Positions 50,890 to 58,852 of a stretch of 64,000 nucleotides of DNA are shown here, one piece after another. This stretch comes from Bacteroidales bacterium UBA6851 (GTDB lineage: Bacteria > Bacteroidota > Bacteroidia > Bacteroidales > UBA932): the NCBI GenBank assembly GCA_002451795.1, contig DKDJ01000006.1, positions 84,381-148,380 on the forward strand, given 5' to 3'. Under the pieces are notes generated by a model that saw only the letters and a list, made by a program, of their open reading frames with translations, was not told where the DNA came from and ran no database searches. Both the position numbers and the translations under genes were made by a program. The first letter of the stretch is position 1, and each line of letters begins with the position of its first letter.

Positions 50890-52185
50890 TTATCTATCCT
50901 TCCCAGTCATGATATCAAGAACCAGACGATCCGTCTCATTCATTCCATCCCGACCTATTCTTGTGAGGTTGCTTACGCACCGGTCAACATCATCATCAAT
51001 AATACCTTCCACACAACTTACGCACTCATGCTCCATAGCCATCATAGCAGAAAGTACGGCTGTAGAGACTCCGCTGGTGAGTTTCATCGCGCAGCTCGGC
51101 TTGGCTCCGTCGCATATCATTCCGGTCAAATTAGCAATCATATTCTTTACAGCATACGTAACCTCCTTATAACCACCACCCATAAGATATGTTATACCGC
51201 AGCTCGAGCCCGTAGCAGCAACCACGCACCCGCACAGCGCAGAAAGCCGGCCAAGACTCTGCTTGATATATATGGCCGTAAGATGACTTAGCGTCAATGC
51301 CCTTGTCAGCTGCTCCTCTGAGGCATGGTTTTCATCAGCGAAGACCACCACCGGTAGTGTGGCTGCAATCCCCTGATTTCCAGAGCCGGAATTGCTCATT
51401 ACAGGAATCATAGCACCAGCCATACGAGCATCGCAAGCAGCAGAAGTATAAGAAAGCATCTTTATAAACACGCTATCCCCTATCATCTGCTTCTCTTTCT
51501 CATGATTGAGCATCTTGCCTATCCTATGGCCATATTCGCCCTTGAAAGAAGATTCGGCAGCAGACTTGTTGAGATCACGTGCTTTAAGAATAAAACTCAG
51601 CTCGCCCAATGGGGACTCCGTAGCGAATTCCCATACTTTGTGAAGGCTAAGCTTCACCGGGCGTTCATCATCTGATGCGAATGAAGAGCTGCCTGCACGA
51701 TGATCCAAAAGCACGTCACCATTATGACATACATATACAAACTTCGTATGACCCCCGGAAATGATGGCTTGAGCCGTATCATCACCTGACTTCACCGTCA
51801 CCTCCACATAGAGCTTCTCTTCTATACCATCCTTGAGAGAGATATGAATCCGCCCGTCATCAATGAAACGCTTGCCACGAGTGACATCTTCAGACGTGAT
51901 GTCTTTAAGTACTTCCAGACCATATTCCGAATGTCCTGCAATTGCACCAAGAGCCACGGCAATAGGAAGTCCTATCATCCCTGTTCCAGGGATACCAACC
52001 CCCATGGCATTCTTCAAAATATTGGCACTGAGGAGCAATTCTATGCTTTCAGGCTCTTTTCCAAGTACCTCCGAAGCCTTAGCTACACAAAGAGCCACGG
52101 CGACAGGCTCTGTACAGCCTATCGCCGGGACCACTTCTTTATTGATAAGTTCAATTATCGACTTACGTTCTTCTTTAGCAAGCAT
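50890..52185 (-). CDS. L-cysteine desulfidase / L-serine ammonia-lyase alpha-like (UPF0597)
   Basis: A 431-residue cytoplasmic iron-sulfur-dependent enzyme of the CyuA/UPF0597 family. Conserved segments EVVPAIGCTEPVAVALC, GVGIPGTGMIGLPIAVALGA, MSNSGSGNQGIAATLPV and SGVSTAVLSAMMAMEHECVS contain the cluster cysteines. It degrades cysteine to pyruvate, ammonia and sulfide. The start lies 3 bases after the esterase stop, placing it last in the cyclophilin-DUF4380-esterase operon. That is an odd partner for polysaccharide genes. Confidence 0.88.
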   Translation of the reverse strand: MLAKEERKSIIELINKEVVPAIGCTEPVAVALCVAKASEVLGKEPESIELLLSANILKNAMGVGIPGTGMIGLPIAVALGAIAGHSEYGLEVLKDITSEDVTRGKRFIDDGRIHISLKDGIEEKLYVEVTVKSGDDTAQAIISGGHTKFVYVCHNGDVLLDHRAGSSSFASDDERPVKLSLHKVWEFATESPLGELSFILKARDLNKSAAESSFKGEYGHRIGKMLNHEKEKQMIGDSVFIKMLSYTSAACDARMAGAMIPVMSNSGSGNQGIAATLPVVVFADENHASEEQLTRALTLSHLTAIYIKQSLGRLSALCGCVVAATGSSCGITYLMGGGYKEVTYAVKNMIANLTGMICDGAKPSCAMKLTSGVSTAVLSAMMAMEHECVSCVEGIIDDDVDRCVSNLTRIGRDGMNETDRLVLDIMTGKDR

Positions 52186-52188
52186 ACC

Positions 52189-53091
52189 CTATTTCAAGAC
52201 TTTCGGGAGTTCGAGGAGCCAAGTCTTCAATGCCGTCATCCAAGCATCACGATACTCGAATTGTCTATCAGTCCATCCGTGTCCCCCTACAGGCATGATA
52301 TACATTGAACTATAATTGACGGCATTCCTTACAAGAGCTTCGTAGTATTCGAGAGAATTGCGCACCGGGACAAGATTATCGTCCGTACAATGCATCAAAA
52401 ATGCTGGCGGTGTATCAGAATTAACCCTCTTCTCGGCACTATACTCTGCGCATAACTCTTCAGAGGCACCATCGCCCAGAAGATAATGCTGGCTTCCAAG
52501 ATGCGTAAATGAGGAATCCATGGTAATCACAGGATAGAAGAGTACACTGAAGTCGGGTCTCTCCACCTTGTTTGAATAGTCTGTAGAAGCCCATGCGGCA
52601 AGGTGACCACCAGCAGAATTGCCCTGAACGCCAAGCCACTTGAAACCATATTCACTGGCACGTTCACGCATGATACTGAATGCCTTGTGAACATCGCTAA
52701 TAGGCACTTCCTTATGTCCGTTTGGAAGTCTGTACTTCAGGACAGCATACACGATCCCCATCTCATTGTACCATGGAGCAAGAGAGAATCCCTCAGTCTT
52801 GTCCCAGACATCCACATACCCGCCACCAGGGCAGGAAATAATGGCAAGCCCATTGCATGGTCCTTTGGGGAGGAAAATGGAAAGAGTCGGTCTAGTCACA
52901 TTGGTCACGTGATTACCATAGTCAAACTCTTCCTTTGTGATTCCATTACTATTAGGAGCGCCATCAGGCCAAAGCTCCACCACAAGGTCTGGCTTCGGAT
53001 AATCAGGCATTTTCATCGTACGCCCCGGCTGAGCAAAAGCACTGGCACCAAAGGCAAGAACGGCACATGCAAGAAGAACAATCCTTTTCAT
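52189..53091 (-). CDS. Secreted alpha/beta hydrolase, acetyl-xylan or feruloyl esterase type
   Basis: A 300-residue exported esterase. The signal peptide is KRIVLLACAVLAFGASAFA. The oxyanion block is CPGGGYVDVW, the nucleophile is S in QGNSAGGHLAAW, and the acid/His pair is in CTDDNLVPV and VGGHGWTD. The layout fits the BD-FAE/Axe family of hemicellulose esterases. It faces the secreted xylan-degrading genes, consistent with xylan deacetylation. It precedes cysteine desulfidase by 3 bases and follows DUF4380 by 11 bases. Confidence 0.87.
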   Translation of the reverse strand: MKRIVLLACAVLAFGASAFAQPGRTMKMPDYPKPDLVVELWPDGAPNSNGITKEEFDYGNHVTNVTRPTLSIFLPKGPCNGLAIISCPGGGYVDVWDKTEGFSLAPWYNEMGIVYAVLKYRLPNGHKEVPISDVHKAFSIMRERASEYGFKWLGVQGNSAGGHLAAWASTDYSNKVERPDFSVLFYPVITMDSSFTHLGSQHYLLGDGASEELCAEYSAEKRVNSDTPPAFLMHCTDDNLVPVRNSLEYYEALVRNAVNYSSMYIMPVGGHGWTDRQFEYRDAWMTALKTWLLELPKVLK

Positions 53092-53102
53092 AAGCAGAGG
53101 CG

Positions 53103-53987
53103 CTACTTGATAGTTTCTTTTACTGTCTTAACGAGTTTGGCTGAAGGCTTACAGTCACTCTGATAAGGTAGAAGATACCACTCCACCGTATAAGTAAGCG
53201 ACTCGCCTGGAGCGAGAGTAGTATATGCACCCTGGCTTTCAAGCTCGATGAATGTCTTACCCTGATTTACATAAACCTGAATCTCAGCCTCATTAGGAGC
53301 CGGCTCATCCGCCTTGATATCAGGGAAATGCTTGACAAGGAGGAGTTCGCCATTGGAATATGCAAGCCAACCTTTTCCATCTGCATTGATCTTACGGTTC
53401 TCCTTGTTCTCATCGAAAGTGTACCATGCACAACCTTTCTTATCAGTGAATTTCATCACATCAGCAGGCCAGATATCCTTGGATGAACACTCAAAGAAAA
53501 TAAGACCGTCACCAGGAACACGGGTAATCTCCCACGGAGCCACCTTACGAGTCTCGGTAGAATGATTCACGATGGAGTAGCTGACTACCACAGAGTTCTT
53601 CTCAGGAACAGCAGTAAATACTTTGCGGATGCTATACTTGAATTTGTCTGAGACCTGTCCTGTCATAACGATGGAATTGTCCTTCATTTCCACTTCATAA
53701 GGGTTTCTGTCATACTCAGCTACAGGTGGCCAGTTCCACTCAGTCTGCGGACTTGTCCAGAATGTACTTCCGAAAGCGTTGAATCTCTGAAGTTGAGAAA
53801 TAACTTCCTTGCCTTCGTACTTGAAAGACAACACCTTAGCACCCTTACCGGCGTCAATCACCATTGAGACCTTGCCAGCAGTAATGCCATAAAGTCCGTC
53901 ACCCTTACTCTCAGTAAGAGGAGCAGCAGCAAAGGCTGAAATACAAGCAGCCAATACAAAAGAAACGGTAGAAACAATCTTTTTCAT
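53103..53987 (-). CDS. DUF4380-domain exported protein
   Basis: A 294-residue protein with a signal peptide (MKKIVSTVSFVLAACISAFA). It has the fold of a galactose-mutarotase-like beta-sandwich: LYGITAGKVSMVIDAGKGAKVLSF, FWTSPQTEWNWPP and SVVVSYSIVNHSTETRKVAPWEITR. DUF4380 proteins are frequent in Bacteroidetes polysaccharide loci and presumably bind or process sugars; no catalytic assignment is supported. It is cotranscribed with the esterase downstream and cyclophilin upstream (gaps 11 and 7 bases). Confidence 0.83.
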   Translation of the reverse strand: MKKIVSTVSFVLAACISAFAAAPLTESKGDGLYGITAGKVSMVIDAGKGAKVLSFKYEGKEVISQLQRFNAFGSTFWTSPQTEWNWPPVAEYDRNPYEVEMKDNSIVMTGQVSDKFKYSIRKVFTAVPEKNSVVVSYSIVNHSTETRKVAPWEITRVPGDGLIFFECSSKDIWPADVMKFTDKKGCAWYTFDENKENRKINADGKGWLAYSNGELLLVKHFPDIKADEPAPNEAEIQVYVNQGKTFIELESQGAYTTLAPGESLTYTVEWYLLPYQSDCKPSAKLVKTVKETIK

Positions 53988-53994
53988 ATAGAAA

Positions 53995-54735
53995 CTAAAT
54001 AACTGTTGCTGATAGAATCTTCACATCCTCAAGAGGCCTATCGGCTTCATCCGTCTGCACGCCCTGGATTTTCTCCACAATATCAAACCCTTCCTCGAGT
54101 TCTCCGAACACCGTATACTGGTCATCAAGAAATGGGGTTCCGCCTACGGTTTTGTAAGCATTGCGACGCTCTTCAGAGAGGCGACCAAGACCTTTCTCCA
54201 CCACGATGGCATTGGCTTCAGCCTCAAGCTGCTGCTGAAGATCCATAAGTGCTTCACGGTTATGGTCCCGGCGCATCTGCAAAATCTCATCCCTATGCTC
54301 GGAAGCAAGCTTGGAGAACACACTGTTCTGTGCCTGCATCTGACACTGTCTGTCGAGCTGGTCCATCTTGGAGTCATTGTACTTCTCTCCCCATACAATA
54401 TAAAACTGACATCCACTGCTTCTGCGCTCAGGATTAACCTGATCACCTTGTCTTGCCGCGCACAACGCACCTCTTTTGTGGAAAAGCGAAGGTACGAACT
54501 CCGCTGGTACAGTATATCCTACATCACCCGTACCAAGCCTCTTTCCTTTGGGAGCGCCCTTGCTATCCGGGTCACCACCCTGAATCATAAAGCCCTTTAT
54601 CACACGGTGAAACAAAGTCCCTTCGTAAAATCCCTCATTGACAAGTTTGATAAAATTGTCACGATGAAGAGGAGTCTCATCATATAGTTTCACGACAAGA
54701 TCTCCATAATTGGTAGAAATACGTATTCTAGTCAT
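53995..54735 (-). CDS. Cyclophilin-type peptidyl-prolyl isomerase
   Basis: A 246-residue cis-trans isomerase. The cyclophilin core is FIKLVNEGFYEGTLFHRVIKGFMIQGGDPDSKG and the C-terminal FGELEEGFDIVEKI. A helical insertion of about 80 residues (MQAQNSVFSKLASEHRDEI onward) interrupts the core, as is usual in Bacteroidetes cyclophilins. There is no signal peptide. The start at 54735 is preferred over 54753 because it begins the conserved strand TRIRISTNYGDLVVKLYD. It leads the four-gene minus-strand operon. Confidence 0.93.
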   Translation of the reverse strand: MTRIRISTNYGDLVVKLYDETPLHRDNFIKLVNEGFYEGTLFHRVIKGFMIQGGDPDSKGAPKGKRLGTGDVGYTVPAEFVPSLFHKRGALCAARQGDQVNPERRSSGCQFYIVWGEKYNDSKMDQLDRQCQMQAQNSVFSKLASEHRDEILQMRRDHNREALMDLQQQLEAEANAIVVEKGLGRLSEERRNAYKTVGGTPFLDDQYTVFGELEEGFDIVEKIQGVQTDEADRPLEDVKILSATVI

Positions 54736-54764
54736 AAATATGTGTCTAATCATGCGAATATACG

Positions 54765-54797
54765 AAAAAAGGGCCGAAAGTCATAACTTTCAGCCCC
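54765..54797 (-). terminator. Intrinsic terminator of the TPR-YebC transcript
   Basis: On the minus strand GGGCTGAAAGT pairs with ACTTTCGGCCC (one G-U pair, 4-base loop) and is followed by a run of T. It ends the minus-strand TPR-YebC operon just before the cyclophilin gene. Confidence 0.85.
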
Positions 54798-54820
54798 AAA
54801 ACATCCACTCACACAAGGAA

Positions 54821-55573
54821 TTATTCTTCCGCTGGTTTAAGTGTGGTGTAAACGTTGGTGACATCCTCGTCATCCTCAAGAAGATTGGTGAGTTTGTCAA
54901 GAGTTGCCCGCTGCTCAGGAGTCACATCCTTCAGCTCCACATTAGGAATCTGCTCGAAACCACCGGAGATAAGTTCATAGCCGTTCTCCTCTATATACTT
55001 CTGAATCTGCCCATAAGCAGTGTAGTCTCCATAAATGACAATAACCTTGTAAACATTTCCGTCCTTGTCTTCCTCTTCGGACTCAAAAAGCTCATCTACG
55101 CCATAGTCAATCATCTCAAGCTCAAGCTCTTCCACATCAATTCCGTCTTTTGCCTTAATACGGAACGTACACTTGTGGTCAAACATGAAACTTACGGAAC
55201 CGGAAGTGCCAAGAGAGCCGCCGCACTTTGTGAAATAACTTCTTACGTTAGCCACCGTACGTGTATTGTTGTCAGTAGCCGTCTCCACAAGATAAGCGAT
55301 TCCAAACGGACCGTATCCCTCGAAAGTAACCTCCTTAAAATCGCCCTGCTTACTCTCGGTCGCCTTTTTAATGGCACGCTCAATATTCTCCTTAGGCATC
55401 TGCTCGGTACGAGCCTCAGCCATGAGCGCACGAAGACGAGGGTTACCCGTCACATCAGGACCACCCTGCTTTACAGCGATAGTAATCTCCTTCCCCAACT
55501 TGGTAAAGGTACGGGCCATATGCCCCCACCTCTTCATCTTTCTTTCCTTACGGAATTCAAATGCTCTTCCCAT
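54821..55573 (-). CDS. yebC: YebC/PmpR family protein (TACO1-like)
   Basis: A 250-residue protein. MGRAFEFRKERKMKRWG is the conserved opening, then FTKLGKEITIAVKQGG, MPKENIERAIKKA and YGPFGIAYLVETATDN. Family members are described as DNA-binding regulators or as factors that aid ribosomes on proline-rich stretches, so either role is possible. It is cytoplasmic. It follows the TPR protein by 14 bases and is closed by the terminator at 54765-54797. Confidence 0.94.
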   Translation of the reverse strand: MGRAFEFRKERKMKRWGHMARTFTKLGKEITIAVKQGGPDVTGNPRLRALMAEARTEQMPKENIERAIKKATESKQGDFKEVTFEGYGPFGIAYLVETATDNNTRTVANVRSYFTKCGGSLGTSGSVSFMFDHKCTFRIKAKDGIDVEELELEMIDYGVDELFESEEEDKDGNVYKVIVIYGDYTAYGQIQKYIEENGYELISGGFEQIPNVELKDVTPEQRATLDKLTNLLEDDEDVTNVYTTLKPAEE

Positions 55574-55587
55574 ATCTGTCGTCTTGA

Positions 55588-56262
55588 TTATTCAGAAACC
55601 CTTGCTATAGAAGTGGCAATATCATAAGCCTCCACTGACTGAGGATAATAATCGTTAATCTTGTTGTAGCATGCGAGTGCAGATGATTTGTCGCCAAGAG
55701 CCTCATAAGCAAGACCGGCTTTCATGAGATAGCCGGCGGCAAACACATTGTCAGATATAGAAGCAGCCTTCTCGAAGCACTCGACAGCGGCCTTATAATT
55801 CTGAAGTCCTACATAAGCGTCACCTTCACAAGCCTTGGCACGGGCAGCAAGAATAGGCTCCTTGACATTGTACTTCTTGAGATAAGAAATGGCGTCCTCA
55901 AAATTACCGAGATTAAGCTCGCATACACCAGCATAGAGGTACACAGCCTTGCCGGCCTTAGAACCATAATTCTTGATAACATCAGCAAAACCAAGGTTAT
56001 TGCCATCACCATTAAGAGCAATCTCAAACTCGCCGTTCTGGAAACTCTGCTCTGCCGGGAAAGCCTGCTCCATAGCCTCGTTGCATTGCTTCTGATATAC
56101 AAATTTGTTGTACAAAAGGATACCGACTCCTACAACCACGATGGCTGCAAGAGTAATCCACATGGTCTTACCGTACTTGGCAAAGAACTTTTCTGTAGAA
56201 GAAACGGTCTGTTCAAGATTCTCCTGAATAGCCTCTTCCCTTTTTGTGTTTGTGTTAGCCAT
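55588..56262 (-). CDS. TPR-repeat membrane-anchored protein
   Basis: A 224-residue protein with a cytoplasmic N-terminus, one membrane segment (MWITLAAIVVVGVGILLYN) and a C-terminal region of TPR repeats (EPILAARAKACEGDAYVGLQNYKAAVECF, AGYLMKAGLAYEALGDKSSALACYNKI). It belongs to the TPR_21/YfgM-like family and may act as a periplasmic chaperone adaptor. The TPR-recF-DUF721 neighbourhood is conserved in Bacteroidetes. It is divergent from recF. Confidence 0.87.
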   Translation of the reverse strand: MANTNTKREEAIQENLEQTVSSTEKFFAKYGKTMWITLAAIVVVGVGILLYNKFVYQKQCNEAMEQAFPAEQSFQNGEFEIALNGDGNNLGFADVIKNYGSKAGKAVYLYAGVCELNLGNFEDAISYLKKYNVKEPILAARAKACEGDAYVGLQNYKAAVECFEKAASISDNVFAAGYLMKAGLAYEALGDKSSALACYNKINDYYPQSVEAYDIATSIARVSE

Positions 56263-56297
56263 ATTGAAATTATTTTAATAATCGTACTAATAGCCTG

Positions 56298-56328
56298 CAA
56301 AATTACAAAAAATACTTCAACTACACAA
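56298..56328 (-). promoter_or_regulatory. Promoter of the TPR-YebC operon
   Basis: Minus-strand TTG (56326-56328), 20 bases, then TAATTTTG (56298-56305), matching the -33/-7 pattern. Its -7 box ends 35 bases before the TPR-protein ATG. Confidence 0.6.
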
Positions 56329-56341
56329 GAGCACGCGTCCT

Positions 56342-56373
56342 ATTGCTTAAATTGAGTTTATTGACTAACTTTG
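56342..56373 (+). promoter_or_regulatory. Promoter of the recF operon
   Basis: ATTG (56342-56345), 20 bases, TAACTTTG (56366-56373) is a full -33/-7 match. Only 4 bases separate the box from the GTG start of recF. Confidence 0.7.
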
Positions 56374-56377
56374 CCTT

Positions 56378-57487
56378 GTGCCAACATTGGAAAGAATAGT
56401 CATCCAGGACTTCAGGAACATCGGGCTGCAGGAGCTTCACTTCTCCCCCAAGATTAACTGCATCAGCGGAGGAAACGGCGAGGGAAAAACCAATCTGCTC
56501 GATGCGATATGGTATTTGTCCATGACCAAGAGCGCAACCGGAAGCAGCGACAGATTCAACTTCAGGCACGGGTGCGACTCCTTTTCCATCATGGGTTCCT
56601 ACAAGATGCCGTCTGGGACGAATTCCAAATTCAGTATCAGTGTCTCCTCTTCCGGAGAAAAACGGCTCAAAAAGGATGACAAACCATACGACAAGCTTTC
56701 TTCCCACATCGGGATTCTACCGATAGTGATGGTATCACCGGCCGATACCGCATTGATAAGCGAGTCCGGAGAAGAACGCCGGAGATTCGTCAATCTTGTG
56801 CTTTCACAGCTTGACCGCGAATACATGTCCACACTGCAGCAGTATAATCGGCTTCTGCTCCAGCGAAATAGGCTCCTCAAAGAAGGCTCAGCAGACGAAG
56901 ACTACCTTGACGTACTTGACCAACGGATGGAAGACCTTTCAGAACCCATTTTCCGAAGCAGACAGCTATTCTGCAAAAACATCCTCCCTTGTGTACAGGA
57001 ATACTATCAGAGGATCAGTGCCGAATGCGAGCAAATAGACATACAATACCGCTCGGACCTTGACAAGGCACCGCTTTCAGAGTTGCTTAAGTCAAGCAGG
57101 GAGAGAGATCGGATGATAAAATACACTGGTTACGGCATACAAAGGGACGATTTTATATTCTCCCTCAACTCAATGCCGATAAGGTATTGTGGCTCACAAG
57201 GGCAGCAGAAGTCATTTCTCGTGTCACTTAAATTCTCCCAATATGACATCATGGGCAAGCAAGGCCTGGCAGCGCCAACCCTGTTATTGGACGACCTTTT
57301 CGACAAACTTGATCCCAAAAGAATAGAGAATCTTCTGTCAATTGTCAGCGACAGAAACTTCGGGCAGATATTTCTCACGGACCCGGACATGGCAAGGACA
57401 AAAAGCATTGTGGACTCCATCACCAGCCAGAGAGCATATTTCATAGCAGAAAAAGGAGCATTCAGAGAAGATGGGCAGACTGAGTAG
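56378..57487 (+). CDS. recF: DNA replication and repair protein RecF
   Basis: A 369-residue SMC-like ATPase that loads RecA at gaps through RecOR. Walker A is SGGNGEGKTNLLDAIWYLS, the signature region GSQGQQKSFLVSLKFSQ, and Walker B LLLDDLFDKLD. The start codon is GTG; the next in-frame ATG lies after the Walker A motif, so GTG 56378 (or TTG 56387) must be used. Because the promoter box ends 4 bases upstream, the mRNA appears leaderless. It overlaps the DUF721 gene by 17 bases. Confidence 0.94.
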   Translation: MPTLERIVIQDFRNIGLQELHFSPKINCISGGNGEGKTNLLDAIWYLSMTKSATGSSDRFNFRHGCDSFSIMGSYKMPSGTNSKFSISVSSSGEKRLKKDDKPYDKLSSHIGILPIVMVSPADTALISESGEERRRFVNLVLSQLDREYMSTLQQYNRLLLQRNRLLKEGSADEDYLDVLDQRMEDLSEPIFRSRQLFCKNILPCVQEYYQRISAECEQIDIQYRSDLDKAPLSELLKSSRERDRMIKYTGYGIQRDDFIFSLNSMPIRYCGSQGQQKSFLVSLKFSQYDIMGKQGLAAPTLLLDDLFDKLDPKRIENLLSIVSDRNFGQIFLTDPDMARTKSIVDSITSQRAYFIAEKGAFREDGQTE

Positions 57488-57797
57488 AAAAAAAGCCGAG
57501 GGCATTGACTCTCTCATTCAAGCGTGGATCAAATCAAACAGAATAGCCGCACCGCTCAACAGGCATCTTGTCTTTTCTGCCTGGGACCAGGCATCTGGAG
57601 CCGGACGATACACCGTACGCCGCTACTACAATGACGGCAAATTATACATCACTCTAAACTCATCCGTCCTCCGGAGCCAGCTTACATTTCAGAAAGATTT
57701 TCTGATAGAAAAAATCAACGCCATACTTAATGGCAACGAATTGTTTTCCAAGGATAATCGACAGGTATCCTACGTAAAGGAACTGATACTCAAATGA
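57471..57797 (+). CDS. DUF721 (DciA-like) protein
   Basis: A 108-residue protein of the DUF721 family. The first part (RKKAEGIDSLIQAWIKSNRI) and the conserved YYNDGKLYITLNSSVLRSQLTFQKDFLIEKIN are characteristic. DciA proteins help load the replicative helicase where DnaC is absent, and Bacteroidetes commonly have this protein beside recF; that role is inferred by homology. It overlaps recF by 17 bases and pdxB by 4 bases. Confidence 0.88.
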   Translation: MGRLSRKKAEGIDSLIQAWIKSNRIAAPLNRHLVFSAWDQASGAGRYTVRRYYNDGKLYITLNSSVLRSQLTFQKDFLIEKINAILNGNELFSKDNRQVSYVKELILK

Positions 57798-58825
57798 AAA
57801 TAGTCATTGACAAATCGATACCCTTCATCGAAGGAGTGTTCGAGCCATACGCAGAAGTAACATACAAGGACGGTCCGCTCATTTCAAAGGAGGACCTTAC
57901 TGATGCCGAGGCCCTGGTTATACGCACTCGCACGAAATGCGACGCCGCCCTTCTAGACGGAACACCGGTAAAAATTATAGCGACAGCAACTTCTGGGACA
58001 GAAAACATAGATGTCCCCTACTGCCAGAGCCACGGCATTTATTTCAAGAACGCCTCCGGGTGCAATGCCGGCGGAGTATCCAATTATGTTTTCTCCGCAA
58101 TATTCGGAGCGGCTGCAAAAAAAAGCATACCACTGACAGGACGCACTCTCGGAATAATAGGAATGGGCAGTGTTGGGCAGAGAGTAGAGGCTATGGGGCG
58201 GGCCCTGGGCTTCAAAATCATGAGATTCGACCCGCAGAAAGCAGAAATCGAATGGTACACCCAGTTCAGTACATTAGACGAACTTCTTGCAAATTCAGAC
58301 ATCATAACACTACATATACCCCTGACTGATAGCACAAAAGGAATGTGCAATGCCGCATTTTTCGAGAAGATGAAACAAGGAGCATTCTTTGTCAATACTT
58401 CTCAAGGGGATATTGTAGTGGAAAACGACTTGATAGATGCCATACCAAGACTCGGTCCAGTGATAATTGATGCCTGGAGTCACGAACCTGCCATCAATAC
58501 AAGACTGATGAATCTCGTGGACATAGCTACCCCGCACATAGCGGGATATTCACTCCAAGGTAAGCAGATTGGCTCATCAATGGCCGTGCGAGCCGTAGCC
58601 CGGTTCATGAGCATTAGGGAGCTGTATGACTTTTTCCCGACCACAGACAATATGGAATATCAGGCAGTAAAGATTGATGTTCTCGACAAGTCACAAGGGC
58701 AGATTGCAGCCATAATGCAATACAACTATCCCATCTTCACTGACGATTTCATGTTCAGGATGAATCCTACGAAGTTTGAAGAACTCAGAAGCAACTATAG
58801 CTATAGAAGAGAATTTTATTTATAA
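57794..58825 (+). CDS. pdxB: Erythronate-4-phosphate dehydrogenase (catalytic Arg replaced)
   Basis: A 343-residue NAD-dependent dehydrogenase of pyridoxal-phosphate synthesis. SGTENIDVPYCQSHGIYFKN, GIIGMGSVGQRVEAMGRALGF, D226/E231 in IIDAWSHEP and H248 in TPHIAGYSLQGK identify PdxB. At the position where PdxB and other family members carry the substrate-binding Arg (R208 in E. coli; normally SRG or CRG), this protein has SQG with Q204 (CAA at 58403-58405). The C-terminal dimerisation region is shorter than in E. coli. Activity or specificity may therefore differ. It overlaps DUF721 by 4 bases. Confidence 0.88.
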   Translation: MKIVIDKSIPFIEGVFEPYAEVTYKDGPLISKEDLTDAEALVIRTRTKCDAALLDGTPVKIIATATSGTENIDVPYCQSHGIYFKNASGCNAGGVSNYVFSAIFGAAAKKSIPLTGRTLGIIGMGSVGQRVEAMGRALGFKIMRFDPQKAEIEWYTQFSTLDELLANSDIITLHIPLTDSTKGMCNAAFFEKMKQGAFFVNTSQGDIVVENDLIDAIPRLGPVIIDAWSHEPAINTRLMNLVDIATPHIAGYSLQGKQIGSSMAVRAVARFMSIRELYDFFPTTDNMEYQAVKIDVLDKSQGQIAAIMQYNYPIFTDDFMFRMNPTKFEELRSNYSYRREFYL

Positions 58826-58852
58826 CTTTATAACACACAAATAATAACCGAT

